Shown here: piece by piece, positions 48,601 through 61,521 of the stretch | Numbering within the stretch: the stretch's first letter is position 1 | How the letters are laid out: every line of letters begins with the position of its first letter | NCBI GenBank assembly: GCA_024138025.1 | Contig: JAMXBD010002754.1 | Span: 62,001-126,000 of the forward strand | Direction of reading: 5' to 3' | DNA length: 64,000 nt | DNA from: Combretum micranthum | Taxonomy: Eukaryota; Streptophyta; Magnoliopsida; Myrtales; Combretaceae | Notes under the pieces: model-generated | Seen by the model: only the letters and a program-made list of their open reading frames with translations | The model's database searches: none | What the model was told of the DNA's origin: nothing | Translations under genes and position numbers: made by a program

Positions 48601-50007
48601 ATCCTTTACAAGCTTCAAAATGACTAATTATGTGTTAAGGTTAAATTAAGAATGTTAAAACTTGAACTTTAAGACACAAAGACACAATAGGTTTCTTTGT
48701 ACGAATAATAGTATAGTAATAAGTATCCGTTATCTAAATTCTCAGGGGAGACAGATCCGTTTCAAGTTTTCTTGCAGACTTCTATGACCATTAAGCAAGG
48801 ATAAACAGGTTATATCCGATGACCTTCATATCTGCTTGTGCTTGTAGGTTTAGAGTATGATATTTTGTTAATATAAATTAAATAATTCAAGTATGGGGTT
48901 GGGAAATTTATACTTGTGATTGCTCGTGTTTGTTATCTGTGTTGAAAATACTATACATTATTCTGAACGTTAAGTATTGAGTGTTGATTAATCATTTTGA
49001 TCTTTGCAAATGTTTGATAATTGTCTTATTGCTAAATAAATGGACTTAATGATTATTGGCGTGATAATTATAATATTGATCATGCATTGCACGATTGCAT
49101 GTAGAAGGCCATCACCACTACACTTTGACTCGGATGGGCCACACTATCCCGTGAGGACGGTGAACATGGAGGACCAAAGTGGTATATGCCTAGTGTGTAT
49201 GGCCTTGTTCTAGGAGAATGGGAACTAAGTCGTCCTGGGGAGACGACCCACCTTCTAGGATCGCGCCGGGTCATTGTTAAGGATATCTTGCTTCAATGGG
49301 ATGTTGTTATATGTATATTATTTTCTATATATGAAAAACTCCTTGAATAAATTTGATTCCCGAAGTATTAGCAGTCCGGGTGCTGATGTGTGAATGTACC
49401 CCAACCTCGGATTCGGAGGGCATAAAGCCGAATATATATATAGTTACCGGTTGGCATATATATTTATTCATTTGCTTGTCTATATTGCATATGCTTGTTT
49501 AATAACTTGTTTGCTTTTGCTTAAACGGTATGGAGAGAGCGTATACATCACTCAGCTAGTTGTAGTTGACTCCCTAACAGTTTGCTTTTGCAGGTAAGTT
49601 AAATACATGGATGGGATAGGATCTGAGTGCAGAGCGTGACAAAGATCAAGTTGTACAAGATTGATAGAAGATTTAGAATTTGATAGGTTAAACCTAGTTG
49701 AGAGAATAAACATGAAAATGTAGTCTTTTTCTTAACTTAAGCCTAGTTAATATTTTGTGTTAAACCTAGGTTTACCTTATCTTGTCATTTGGTAGGATAT
49801 CTGATTCTCTGCGATCTTGTGATCTGTGGAAGTTTCGATATCCAATAAATTATTTTCATAATAAACTTATATATGTATAATACAATGAGAGGATAATTAA
49901 TTAGAGTCTTGTAAACTCTAACTTGCAAGGTGATCCTCATGTTGCGGATGCACACGTGATATGGCAATTTAGGGAAATCATACTAGGCCATACATAGGGT
50001 CGCGACA
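45666..50007 (+). repeat. 5' LTR of F3 element (4342 bp)
   Basis: It starts TGTAACACCC and ends ggtcgcgaca. It contains a CT microsatellite leader at 46,309-46,355, a GC-rich island at 49,080-49,290, and a block ccccaacctcgg...gagggcataaagcc (49,399-49,430) that resembles the ccaaccccgaatgaagggcg box of F1 LTRs. The right border is inferred from the terminal CA and the F1-like layout, since the 3' LTR lacks this part. No genes. Confidence 0.65.
46309..46355. repeat. (CT)n microsatellite in F3 LTR leader
   Basis: A CT dinucleotide run with a few interruptions. The matching run in the 3' LTR is at 52,408-52,468 and is longer. The open frames through both runs (Ser/Leu or Arg/Glu repeats) are not genes. 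Confidence 0.85.
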
Positions 50008-51749
50008 GAAATGGTAAGCATTAGGTTGTCAGAGATAGGACGGACCTACCAAATGGTGAGATGGGGTAGAATCTGGGTAGAAAAAAAAAATTAAGTTTAT
50101 AAATTAAAAGATATAGACTTTTAGATTATATCATATATATTTATATATTACAAATAAGATATGGATATATGTTGTCCATTTATGTGCAATTGAGAACTCT
50201 TACATCTTTTCTTATGTAGAAAAGTGAGGTATTCCTATGTCAGAAGCCTAATCACAAGCTTTTGTGCCAGTGGAATCTAAGTTAGTAGAAATAAAAACTG
50301 TAAGAGACGTGTGAATGAGTCTCAAGATGGACTTGTTATATAAACCCAAGAAGCTTGATATGTGAGAAAGTGAAATTTCATTTAATGGAGAAAGGTAAAC
50401 ATCTTTGATGATCATTGGAGAAATAGGCCTAAATCAAGTGGTAAGCAACTTACATATTTTGCTCATATTGAGGTAAAGTCTCTAGAGGTTAATAGGTTGA
50501 AATGTTGAAATGAAATGTTGAAATGTAGGAGTGAAATTTACCTTAGAATAGTAGGATGGAACTTTGTACGATTATGTTAAGAATATTAGAAATTGTTGAC
50601 TTGACACAAAAATAAAGCATGAGACACCACTTGAAGGATTGAAATGATTACAACTTGTAAAATAAGAGAAACCAAGATGGTTAATAAGAAGAGGTCTTGA
50701 TAGAATATACATTATTATTGGATGAAATGGAAATTAGGATAGCAATTATAAAAATAAGGAGCTCTGATCTATATTATTGCTAGGTTTGCTGAAACATTAT
50801 GAGAGAAATTCGGAAGTAAATCATGACTTTCATGCTATATAGGAGAAGTATAAATTGAGGAATATAAATTCATGAAGTTAATGGGGAAAGACCAGATTTA
50901 GGATGGATTTTATGACTAGTATTTAAACCCTAATGAATTGCCAAAGAAGTATGCTCCCAAGATGTAGATAGGTCTTTAATTATTTTATAAGGAGATTGGT
51001 GAACCTTTACAAAAGGAAGTAAGTGCGCTTGAGCTTCTGTCAAGTAATGGACACCATCACTAGGGTTCACAAAATTTGTACACAAATAAAAATGTGGATC
51101 ATAGGACATGTTGTAGTAGATATCCTAATAGGTGATAATCGCATAATAACTTGTAGAATTTTAATTAATTGATCATTAAAATTAAGGTAATGAGGATACT
51201 ATAAGGTTTCAATTTTTATGCTTCCCTATTACTTTAAATGAGCTAAGACATTCATGATGAATAAGAGGATGGTTTTATGATTATGATGGTATTAAAAAGT
51301 AATAGAAATAATTGCTTTGATGATATAATAATGCTTAGAATAATGAAGTGATATCACTTGTAAAGTTTGGAAGATATCAATAGAAATCTCTTTTCGTTTA
51401 TTTTCATGAGTATATTTAGACTTTAGAAACAAGTTTGAAAGGAAATTGGATATTTGATGAAGTAATAAGAATACTATTAGGTAAAATAGGCAAATATTGA
51501 ATCTTATCACATCCTTTAGAAGTGACAAATATTACTCATTGAGATATTAAGAGATATGAAGCATTGAGATAGAAAATATTTGGTATAATTTCAAAACAAG
51601 ATTGATAGTCATGGAGATGTATAAAATTGAGGAGATTTCAAGTATGAGATGGATGGCAATAGAGAAAGCTAGAAGTATTGCGGAAATGATAAAACGAGTA
51701 AATCTGGACAAGTTTCGAGGACGAAACTTTTCTTAAAGAGGGGGAGTGT
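50008..51749 (+). other. Interior of F3 element, non-coding
   Basis: Many stops in all frames; no protease, RT or integrase motif was found. A clear primer site is missing: tggtaagcattagg at 50,013 only weakly resembles tggtatcagag. The segment ends in the polypurine tract. Confidence 0.6.
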
Positions 51750-52402
51750 TGTAACACCCTGAATTATATGTCTATTTAATTTTTGGTAATTGTTAAATAG
51801 ATAGTAATGTCTGACGAAATTTTAGAAAATGTCCGAAAAATCATCCCCACTTTTCGTGAATTTAAATATTGGTAATTACTAAAATGGACAATAAAAGACT
51901 TAATTAAAATAAAAATATAAGCATAAACTATACCTATATCAAAGAAAAATTTTCCGTAAGATATAACAATAATAATATGATTAATATATAAACTAAAAAC
52001 CAATAAAGATGTGTAAAATAATAAATTAGATCCCAAAAATAATTCAAAGGATACAAACAAAAGATAAATACTATAAATTTATAATAGTAGAATATAAATA
52101 AAGTCAAATTAAAGACAATTTAATTATTAATAGGGCATAAAATACCAAAACACTAATAATTTAAATCCTTAAAGGATAAATTATAATTTACGATAATAGA
52201 TATTAAAACTGAAAAGTAAAAGTCTTAAATTAAAAATTTTAATTATACCATAGTGTTAAGAATATTTAATATAGTAGGTATATAAATTTTCATCTAAAAA
52301 TATTATCGAATGAGTATTTATCATATGTGTTAATTAAAACCCGAAAAAATGAAACTTGCCCAATAAGCCAAAAATTTCCTATAAATTCATCACGCTCTCG
52401 TC

Positions 52403-52460
<58 letters not shown>

Positions 52461-52565
52461 TTCTCTCTCACTGTCTTCAAATGAAGACATTAAAAAAAAA
52501 TTATCAAACCTTCTCGGCAATGAGAAGGAAAAGGAGAAAAAAAGAAAAAGAAAAAGAAAAATAAT
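51750..52565 (+). repeat. 3' LTR of F3 element, truncated
   Basis: It aligns with 45,666-46,430, including tataaattcatcacgctctcg (TATA box at about 52,380) and the CT run. It differs by an extra block of about 35 bases (gtccgaaaaatcatcccc...) that the 5' LTR has lost. Similarity stops near 52,565; the remaining ~3.5 kb is missing. Confidence 0.75.
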
Positions 52566-53189
52566 TAAATTACTGGTCATGTGTTCAATTGTACTGAGTA
52601 AATGACCCATTATAATGTGGAAAAAAGAGGTGTTAAAAATACTAAATAAATAATTTATAATTTTAAATTATAATTTAGCGATTAAAGTTTGCTTCTTGGA
52701 GAAGCAAAAGAGACAACTATATCTCTACGAAAAATCTTGTAAATCATATCGAGAATTATCTTATGATAGATGACTTTTACCAAATAAAACTAAAACATGC
52801 GATCTGACTCAAAATTAGCGTTGCTATATAGTCTTATAATGCACAAAAAATTTAATCCAACATTAAATCAATTAAGACGTTAATGCCATGTATAATACTC
52901 TAAAGTATTATATACTCAGGCTTCCTTTAAAAGGATTTGTTTATGTTGAACATTACTACTCAATTTTAGGTTATGAAATCGTTTAATTAGATTTTCAAAT
53001 AATTGGATTTAGTCGTGGTGTACTAAACTTTATTAAACACATTTTTAAAATCTCTACCCTCGTCAAAGTAGACAAATTTTCTAAGAAAAAAAGCTTTATA
53101 AAATTATTTGATCATCTACCCTTAAAGATAGATCTACAATTTCAAAACATTTACGCTCTACGGGCCCCTTAAAAAATATTACAAATTTC
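52566..53189. other. AT-rich, no gene seen
   Basis: No recognisable feature; it may include the unrecognised end of the F2 LTR that follows. Confidence 0.5.
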
Positions 53190-53279
53190 AAAATGTAATT
53201 CCAACTCTTAAAATATAAATGATATCCATAGCCTTATACTGTATCACTCCTCAAACATTGCCCTAAACCTGAGCCAAGC

Positions 53280-53450
53280 ATCATCACACCAATCATCATC
53301 AACAACAACTCCATCATCAACAAACATCATCACTCATGATCATCAAATCATTAACTCTCATCATCATCATCTCATCATCATCATCAACAATAACAATAAT
53401 CATCACCATCATCAAATCAAGACTTGGAAAAAGAACAACAATAACAATGA
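53280..53450. repeat. (ATC)n/(AAC)n microsatellite tract
   Basis: Degenerate atc/aac trinucleotides; open frames on both strands (poly-Ile/Ser, poly-Asp/Met) are chance readings. Confidence 0.85.
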
Positions 53451-55103
53451 TGAGCTTAAGCTCAATACATAATAACATAAGCACGTGCAGTATGACACAC
53501 GGCTTAACTAAATGCAATGCATCAATCAACAAGTTATTATCTTTCCATTAAAATAAACAAATCAATACTGGAGCACTCACACTCCAGAACAAGCCAATGG
53601 GAATCTAAGGGTCCTAAGTAACAACAGCTGCTCAGGGGTTGATATAGGTTGCTTGGATACCTATATCTCCTAAATCTAACCGAAAAGATTATTAATCTCA
53701 TTTAGGGCTAATAGTCGTTATTCAACTTTACTTAACTTAATCCATAATATAAATTAATTCACATGCTCTCATAAACATTGAATTAAATCATATTATTTCC
53801 TCTCAAGAATAAGTAAATGTTACACTGTTACCACATTCCCTATCAATTACCCATTGAACCACTATATGGAAGCCATTACATCATGACAAGTAGCCTAAGC
53901 GCCTATTCTAACATGTCATTGCATCATGACAGCTTTACCACTCCCAAATCGGATACTGATCTTCCACTCCAGGGCAAGAATCAGATTTCAACGGCAAAAA
54001 ACACAACCAACACTCATCAATTAATTAAGTCGTCTTTAAGTCCTTAATCCATTTTAGATACTTATCCTATCATCCAATACGTAAGTTACTGCGTACCTCA
54101 AATATGAAGTCCAAACAGAGCCTTATAAGTTATATCAGAATCCATCTCAGAAGATGAATCTTAAATCCATCACTGTTTCAAGAAAGAATTCTTATAAGAA
54201 CCTAAACTATTTAATCACTTATAAGAACTTAAACTAACATCCACTTCAACAAAATCACACAAGAACTTATATCAATTATTCACTAATCTCTAACTCATTT
54301 TATTAAGACCTTATTCGAGCAAACACTAAATTTGAACTCCGCTATAGCTGCGAACATCGCCCTGTCAAATACGGACAATTCTTCTTTGTCTGTCAAAGTA
54401 TTTCTTATCACTTTAATTATAATCTCTTATCACATAAATATATGCAAAGCATTCATATCTATAAACAATTATAATTAACACAATTAAACATTCGAAACAA
54501 CATACTCTTCATACTCATTAAGGTTTATCCTAACTGATTAGTTAAAATCAATTATTAGCTATTAACTCATTTTAACTTAATCTAAGCCAAATTGATTAGA
54601 GTTAGTTATTTAAATCATTTAACTCAAAAACTAAGCCAAGGTGGTTAAACTAATTCAATCTAATTCATTTTAACCCATTAAAGTTCATTTAGCCAAGTTG
54701 AACCTAGAATTATCAACTAAGTTCATTTTATAACTAACTTCTATTTTTAATCCAACTATTTGTTAAATCTATAAATCTACTTAATTCACACTTAATTATA
54801 TCAATCAATTAACATAACACATCAAATATCACTTATCTATCTCATTTTAACTTAAAAAGATTTATTTACACTTAATAACAAACATTTAGAAAGCAAAAAC
54901 AAGTTATGACTTTGTTTAGGAAAACACAACAACTGAAAAGAACTAAAATTTAAACATTGATACTTTTTGAATTTGTAAAAACTCAAAACATAAAAGTTTT
55001 ATATCTCTATTTAGTCTTTCTATAGCAACTTGAATCACCTCAATCAGAGGTCTGATGAAAAAGCTATGGCCAAAAAACGATCAAGCTACGAAACAGAGCA
55101 ACG

Positions 55104-55270
55104 TTGTAAAAAGAACGTCAGCACTTCTACACCAACGGGGTAAAGCTCAACGCCGGAAGCGTAGAGGGTCAACACTGGCAGCATTGGAGGTAGCGTTAAG
55201 AAAGTGCCTTCTGATCACTTCAACACTAGCTCTATACCGGCAGCGTTGAAGTTCCAGGAGGCGGTGTTGA
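55104..55270 (-). repeat. GC-rich repeats in F2 LTR
   Basis: Words like caacgccggaagcgtagagg, caacactggcagcattggagg and ataccggcagcgttgaag recur three to four times at about 45-75 base spacing, at the position equivalent to the gccggc array at 20,216-20,590. Confidence 0.65.
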
Positions 55271-55619
55271 CGATAAAACAGCTTTTCAAAAACATAGTTT
55301 TTTACACTTTACTCTTATCAAAACTTTTTCAAATTATCTACTAAGCTTCCTACCACTTGATATATGAATTCAACATCATCAAACATGTATGCTCTTCACT
55401 AATATCACATTAAACACTTCAATCAACAAATTGAACAACCCAATTCTTCAAACCCCAAACTACTATTCATCTTCTTCCTCCTTCACAATCCAACCTTCAA
55501 CATACAATTAACCAATAATTACATATGTAAACAACACTTTGAACCCATTTCTAACATCTAAATATCAATTATAAGCTTTTAAATAACAATTAAAAAAAGA
55601 TAATTCAAGATAAAAAACT

Positions 55620-55870
55620 TAGCTTTTTTTTTTTTTTTTTTGGAGATACATGCATAAATGAACTTTTCTCCACACTTCTAGCTTGATTCCTATTTCCTAT
55701 CTTCTTCCTTAGCTTTAATTTCTCTTCTTAATCTTGTCTAGGATTTGAGATTGAGAGGGAGAGATCAAAGGAAAGAGAAAGGAAGGAAGAAAGAAAGAAA
55801 GAAAGAAGGAAGGAAAGAAGAAAAGAAGAAAATGAAAAAAAAAATGAAAGAAAAGAAGAAGAGGGCAGTT
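55620..55870. repeat. T20 run and (gaaa/ggaa)n purine tract
   Basis: A poly-T of about 20 lies at 55,623-55,641 and a long purine-only tract at 55,745-55,865, within the F2 LTR (-). Confidence 0.8.
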
Positions 55871-56338
55871 GATAATTGAGGCCAAAAATGAAAAGATAAG
55901 GATATTTAGAAACTAAGGTATCGGTTTAGAACTATCAGATCAATATCCATGGTTCTAGAGATATTTAAAAGATAATTTATGAACTAATAAGTTAGAAATT
56001 ACGAACTCTAGATGAGAACTTTATTTAAGATTTTATTTTAGATAATAGATATTTAGTTTGAGTTCGAGTTTAAGAACTGATTTTTTTATTCAAGCAAATG
56101 AACTCAAATTTTGTAGGGATTTAGAAATTAAAGTTTTGGCTAAGAATTAAGGGTTTAGGAATCCTTTAAACATTTTAATAACTTGTTTAGAGAATTTAGA
56201 TTTCAAATATCAAATTTGACTTAGTTAATTATTAATCTAGTTATGTCAACTTGTCTAATTATATCCTATAATTCATTTAACTTATTCAAATATATCTAAA
56301 CTCAATTTCTAATATATATAGAGATTTGGGTCATTTCA

Positions 56339-57430
56339 AGTCCATAGACAAATTTTATACTGGCATTGTAAACTATAAAAGGACAGATGTCCTTCATTTT
56401 GCAATGTAATTCTCTAATATATGTTTTCAAAGAAATGAGATAATATTATGATCCTTTGGCCATACTGTTTCATCTCTATTTAAATAGCTTTTGATTTTAA
56501 TCTCCAAAAACTATTTTATATCTTGCACCTAACATGTTTTTAGTATCAAAACCAAAACCCTTTCATTCTAGAAGCTAAACACTCAAGCACTATGTATGGT
56601 AGGGTTACTGCAGTTGGTTGATCATGGACGATAGGCATAGTGGTCAACCTGAGAGAAGTCCTGAATTGATGACACATATAGGATGTCACAGAGAGAGGCG
56701 TGAGAGTAGGAACAGGCAAATCTGGTTTCTCGAGTGCGAGTGAGACAGAAGATTAAATCAAATAGATTCAATCATTCTTGACTCGTTCTTCATAAAATAG
56801 GTGTTTTGATCTTTTTGGAGTTATTTCAGCATAATTTCTACGTTGCTCTTGCTCTTAGCAATGCATAAGATGCTCCTAAATGAGAGGAGAAGCATCTTAT
56901 TTATAGATGTTGGAGGCTAATATTAGCAGTTGGATGAATCCAGATGGATGGTTGAGATGAAGTATTGCTTGCAACTATTGGATCTCTTTCATGAATCCGA
57001 TGGCTAGATTCATCCCTTCTTTTACGTATGTGAGCATGGACTTTGGATATGGGCCTAGAATGGAATGAAGGCTTTTATAATAAAAAAGGAGCTCATTTTC
57101 CCATTAAAATAGTCCATGTTTAATCTAAAATAAAAATAGCTTTTTTTTTTTTCCAAATAAGCCCTATTTTATCCAAATAAAAGCCCAAATTAACCCAGGA
57201 AGATATTTTTGGAGTCTACTTTTCGTGCATGAGAAATCCAAATAAGACTGAGAACGAAATAAACCAGTCCAACGATCCTTATTCTGAGCCTACCAAGCCA
57301 AATCTCTCTACGACATCCCTTATTGAGCTCGGTCTTTTGAGCCCTTTTACTAGCTTAAAAGATCAGCCCGTGGATTTAATTAGGCCAACAGCACAATTAG
57401 CGAAATGTCCCTCTACATTTTGCCCCTAGC
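56339..57430. other. Possible decayed LTR end and primer site, otherwise unassigned
   Basis: Actataaaaggacag (56,375) followed by a leader-like stretch, and ttagtatcaaaacc near 56,541, which resembles a mutated primer site (tggtatcagagcc). This would fit the end of an old Copia LTR, but no gag/pol words follow. The open frame at 57,229-57,429 has no recognised domain. Confidence 0.3.
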
Positions 57431-60302
57431 TAAAAGCTCATTTAGCAAAGTCATAAAAGGGGTTTGAGGCATTTCATTAAGTAGATGTTCTCTTCAAAGT
57501 TGTTATAGAACACTAATAAGAAGTTGCACTTGACATGAAGTTCTGCACTGCATTGAAATAGTCGATACTTTTTATATTTGTCAATGAACCAAACTTGTTA
57601 TATTTGTGGATGAAGTAAAGTTAGTTGAAGTAGTCTTCTTCAAATTTGTTGTAGAATATCTGATGAAGCAATTTTGTTGTCGTATAAGCACTTAGGTTAC
57701 TAAGTGGACCAAAATGTCCTAAGCTTTTCCTTTTATGAAATAGCCTTCCTTTTTCGAACTACTATTAAGAGATTCATCATATCACAAGTTATAATGATCA
57801 TCATGTCTTCTTATTCCTTTTTTTATAATGCTTAATAATTGAATGAAAGCATTAATATAAGCTCTAAAGCATATTATTATCCGTTACTTTTATTTTAAAA
57901 TCCTATTTTAGAATAAATATTTTTAATCCAAAATAAAACACCACTTTCCCATTCTAAATATGATAATTGACTTAAGGCATTATATAAAAAATTTGGACAC
58001 TTTCCAAATTAAATCATGCATTTGTATTAGCTCATTCTTTGTATGTGACCCAATAGATTCATCTACCATTGGCAGTGGGCCTAAAACTTATTCTAGGTGC
58101 ATAAACCATAAGTAGCCTCTGGCAAGACAATATAACTACAAAATTAAATTAAGGACGTCAATCCAACACAACATAATCCATAATTTATGTCTTGGTCCTT
58201 TTGTCACACGATATCTTGATTGAACATAAGACATGAATAGTGTCATCCTTATATTATTCGTTCTTATCATTTTTCAATCTTAAAGTAGACCGATAAAACA
58301 AATGATATTGATCAAATCATCAATTTTTTTTAGCACGACCATACATTTCTCATCTCACTTATCAATGGGCCTAGAAATATATCTCTCAAAATGAAAGGTA
58401 CAAATCCCATCTTGATCACTTATCTACTTGATTCACATATACTCAATCACAACCTTTATAATTATATGGTTAAATATAATGTTTGATTATGTCAAATCAT
58501 AATATTCCATATATTGGAATCTATGGTGATTTTAAGTCTAAGGATTTAGTGACAATGTCATTATGAGAATCAATTATGACATTAGTCCATATAGTGATCT
58601 CATAGCTAGTTAATCCAGTATTTAGTTCTTCAACATGTACCTATGCGTTTCATTTGTATCCCATTACATATAAACATCACATGATTATCAATAAATCCGC
58701 ATATTAAATTTATTATTGTTCCCACAATAATGAATATCTAGAGACATTTAGAATAATTATATGATTATTCAAGAATATTATTATAAAATAAAAATGTAGA
58801 CAATATAATAATATAAGTCTCTTTGTTAATAAAATAAAAGGATGACAATATCCAATGATTGACTTAAGACACAATCACTAACAAGCAATAACTTGGTCAT
58901 TTCTTGCCTGCTATTGGACTAGATTTCCTAAGATGACATTAAAAGAACTTTGAGTTGTCATGTCAACTTTAGGCCAAGCAAGCAATTAGCATACACTCTT
59001 AACTATCTCTAAGTCACTCCCCCATGATCTCAAAAGTTGCCATAATGGGAAGATATGATTTCCTAATATACTGGGATATATCTTTCAAATGCATTAGGAT
59101 GCATTTTCCTATTATGGTGATCTATTTTCAACCCATAAATAGGCCTCTGGTGCCAATGGTAAAGCATCTACACACATCTTAATGTTGCCACGATTTTGCC
59201 AAATTTATTCCCTATTACTAACTTAACATTGGAGTGGTCCTACTGCACATAAATGTAGTTGTTCCACCAACAAGTTCTTTGTCTTATAGGGGCAAAAGCA
59301 CCCTTTGAAGGCTTGTCAAGCCCTAAATCTCTATTAGTAAAGAATTAAGGCAAACAACACACATAGGGTGATTAAGAGAAACATGAATATGGAAGAGGAG
59401 TAGGCAGGCAGTGTCAATGGGTTAGAACTCACTTGTAACAAGTGAAGGAGCTAAAAAGCATTAAACCTCACTATAATTGATGAAATTGAGTGTGTTCTTG
59501 GTTTAAGGCAAGTGCTTGAATTTTTCAATCGAAAATTTTGTTAGACAATGACATTTTTTCTAAAAATTGTAATGATCCAAATGAAGAAAACCAAAGATAT
59601 TTATAGAGTTTAGCCATTAATTTCATCTACCAAATTACATGGCAGTCAATTGTCACATCTCTAAAAAAGGCCTAGAAGGATTAACTTGAAGTTATCATAT
59701 CAAGTGTGCTCCCACAATAAGAACCGTTTTGTAAGTCAAAGATTGCAAAACTCTACTTACTATTTGATATACAAATTTTAATTCTAAGGAAATACAATTG
59801 CCCACGGTTCACCAAAATCGCTGAGAATTGGTATCCTCCAACAAATAGCAAAACAAGATAGATAACCTACATGTTACAAAGTCTCAAAGTATTATAAATT
59901 TTATCTAAATCTTTTCTAGTTTCAACTTACATGACACAAAAGTTTAAATAACTATACAATGAATCTAATTCCTAATCTAAGTTTGTATTTTTGTCTTCCT
60001 ATCTTCAAGGAATTCTCCGAAAATTAACTCTCTTCAAATATTCTTAGCCTATTTCCAACTTGAGTTAATCGTGCACAAGAACAATAAGGATGTGAGCTAA
60101 TCCACAACTTAATGAATGACAAGACCATACCATACATCAAACAAATGCCAAGAAAATTTTATTAGCAAGCATATAAAATGCAACACTCAACCATATGACA
60201 TGCGTAGTTTAGATGACCGAAATCCAAACTAATAGAAATTTACGCTCTCTCTCTTGAGGGTTGAAGGACCAGCATAAGTTATTTACGCCCAAGAAAGACT
60301 GA
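57431..60302. other. AT-rich, no gene seen; old repeat debris likely
   Basis: No coding signal. The stretch about 57,950-58,880, ending ccaatgattgacttaagacacaatcactaacaa, has the look of a Copia LTR end in plants, but no partner LTR or primer site is found. Treated as unassigned. Confidence 0.4.
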
Positions 60303-60554
60303 GAACTAAGGAAGGAGGATTTTTTTTAAACTCATTGTTAATTATATATACATACTAGTAACATAACCTCAACTTCACCTTAGAAAGAACTAAGGAATGA
60401 GGATATCTTTTTAAACTCATTTGTTTTTTATATATACATACTAGTAACATAACCTCAACTTCACCTTAGATAGAACTAACGAAGAAAGATTTCCTTTTAA
60501 ACTCATTTGTTATTTATGTATACATATTATTAATATAACCTCAACTTCATCTTA
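60303..60554. repeat. Tandem triplication, 82-86 bp units
   Basis: Three consecutive copies start at 60,303, 60,387 and 60,473. Each has gaactaa.gaag.agga, tttttaaactcatttgtt, tatacatactagtaacataa and cctcaacttcaccttaga. Copies 1 and 2 are closest; copy 3 is more diverged. Confidence 0.9.
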
Positions 60555-61019
60555 GAACCACAAACTCCACTAAGTATTAGCCATCTCATGTCAACTCTCA
60601 TCAGGCAATGCCCTTTGGTGCCTGCTTAGTTCTTGTGGGACTAACACCCAACAGTAACCTATTAGAGAAACAGATCCACTAAAAATATCTCGGCATTATT
60701 GCAAAGGTGAGAATCTCATGCGTAATGTGAATTCTATGCGAATGCAATTTATGTTGTTGAGCAATGCATGATTATTTAATTAAATAATCATATAGTATTA
60801 AGTTCATTTATTAAGGTGACCATTCAATTAACAAACATTCATTAGCAACAATAACTCAATGACTACAAACAATGTGTGATCACTTTTATTTTAATGGGTT
60901 ATCAACCAAAACAATCACCAAAAAACACACTACTACCCAATTCCCCACACATAGCCAATTTTATTTATATTAGCATATATGTAACTACATTACAAGTACA
61001 AGCAATGTGATGAGATCAA
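60555..61019. other. AT-rich spacer, nothing recognised
   Basis: No ORF or repeat recognised beyond general AT-richness. Confidence 0.5.
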
Positions 61020-61521
61020 CGTTACCCATCTGTCATCTTAGCTAAGTCGCAGTAATCTTCTAGAAACTTAAAGATTGTCTTGTTCTCCTATGAAAAAGAA
61101 TAACAAACACTCAAAACCTTTCTTATTATACACTTTATTGAATTTTAGTACTCAAATTCACTTTTAGGTCATTAATTACACTTGATTGAAACAAAAACTT
61201 TATCAAAAACTCATTTGATCAGACACTAAGTAGGAACCCCACTATAGCTGCAAAAATCACCCCTCCAAGATACGAATAGTTCTCTATTGTAACAAATCAT
61301 TTCTTTTCCTATGTTTATAATCTTTTACTATAAAAGCATCATTATACTTTATCACTCATGTAAGTATTTTAATAAGCTATCAACTTATATGAAAAGCTCG
61401 CTTTAACAAATATTCATTTGAAACAACAAATTCCTTTATTATTTATGGTTTAACCCATCTTATTACAGTTATACTATTTTTAAGCCAATTACAAGTTTTA
61501 AGTTTATTTTAAGTTAGCTTA
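61020..61521 (-). repeat. F2-type LTR fragment, minus strand
   Basis: It carries the F2 signature gaaccccactatagctgcaaaaatcacccctccaaga (61,230-61,266) in the same orientation as 54,338. Both ends are missing; the right side abuts the start of a plus-strand F2 LTR. Confidence 0.55.

Larger units (their letters stand above)
45666..52565 (+). mobile_element. F3 LTR element: giant LTR, short non-coding interior
   Basis: The 5' LTR is 45,666-50,007, the interior 50,008-51,749, and the truncated 3' LTR 51,750-52,565. Both LTRs open TGTAACACCCTGAATTATA. A polypurine tract (aaagagggggag, 51,735-51,746) sits next to the 3' LTR, in a gypsy-like tail (tttcgaggacgaaactt). The interior has no intact gag or pol, only a possible trace. 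This is a non-autonomous (LARD-like) or internally deleted gypsy element. The LTR is among the longest in the window. Confidence 0.75.
53190..56338 (-). repeat. F2-type LTR, minus strand
   Basis: It shares with the solo LTR at 18,852 the blocks actccagaacaagcca.tggg, tatctcctaa, catgctctcataaacattga and gcgcctattctaacatgtcattgcatcatga. It has the F2 signature gaactccgctatagctgcgaacatcgccctg at 54,338-54,367. It ends gggtcatttca (56,338), matching the TGAAATNACC start of the F2 LTR in sense direction. The other end is uncertain (53,190 is a guess) and no TSD could be matched. No internal region is attached. Confidence 0.65.

Noticed and set aside
50008..50040. Primer site for the F3 element (tggtaagcattaggttgtcagag)
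   Set aside because: Only tggta and tcagag match tRNA-Met primer sequence, with an insertion between; not good enough.
52290..52610. Overlapping open frames with Arg-Glu or Ser-Leu repeats on both strands
   Set aside because: Produced by the (CT)n microsatellite of the F3 LTR; the sister LTR at 46.3 kb shows the same.
57229..57429. 66-codon + strand frame
   Set aside because: No similarity to known families recognised, no splice or promoter context, surrounded by stop-rich AT DNA.
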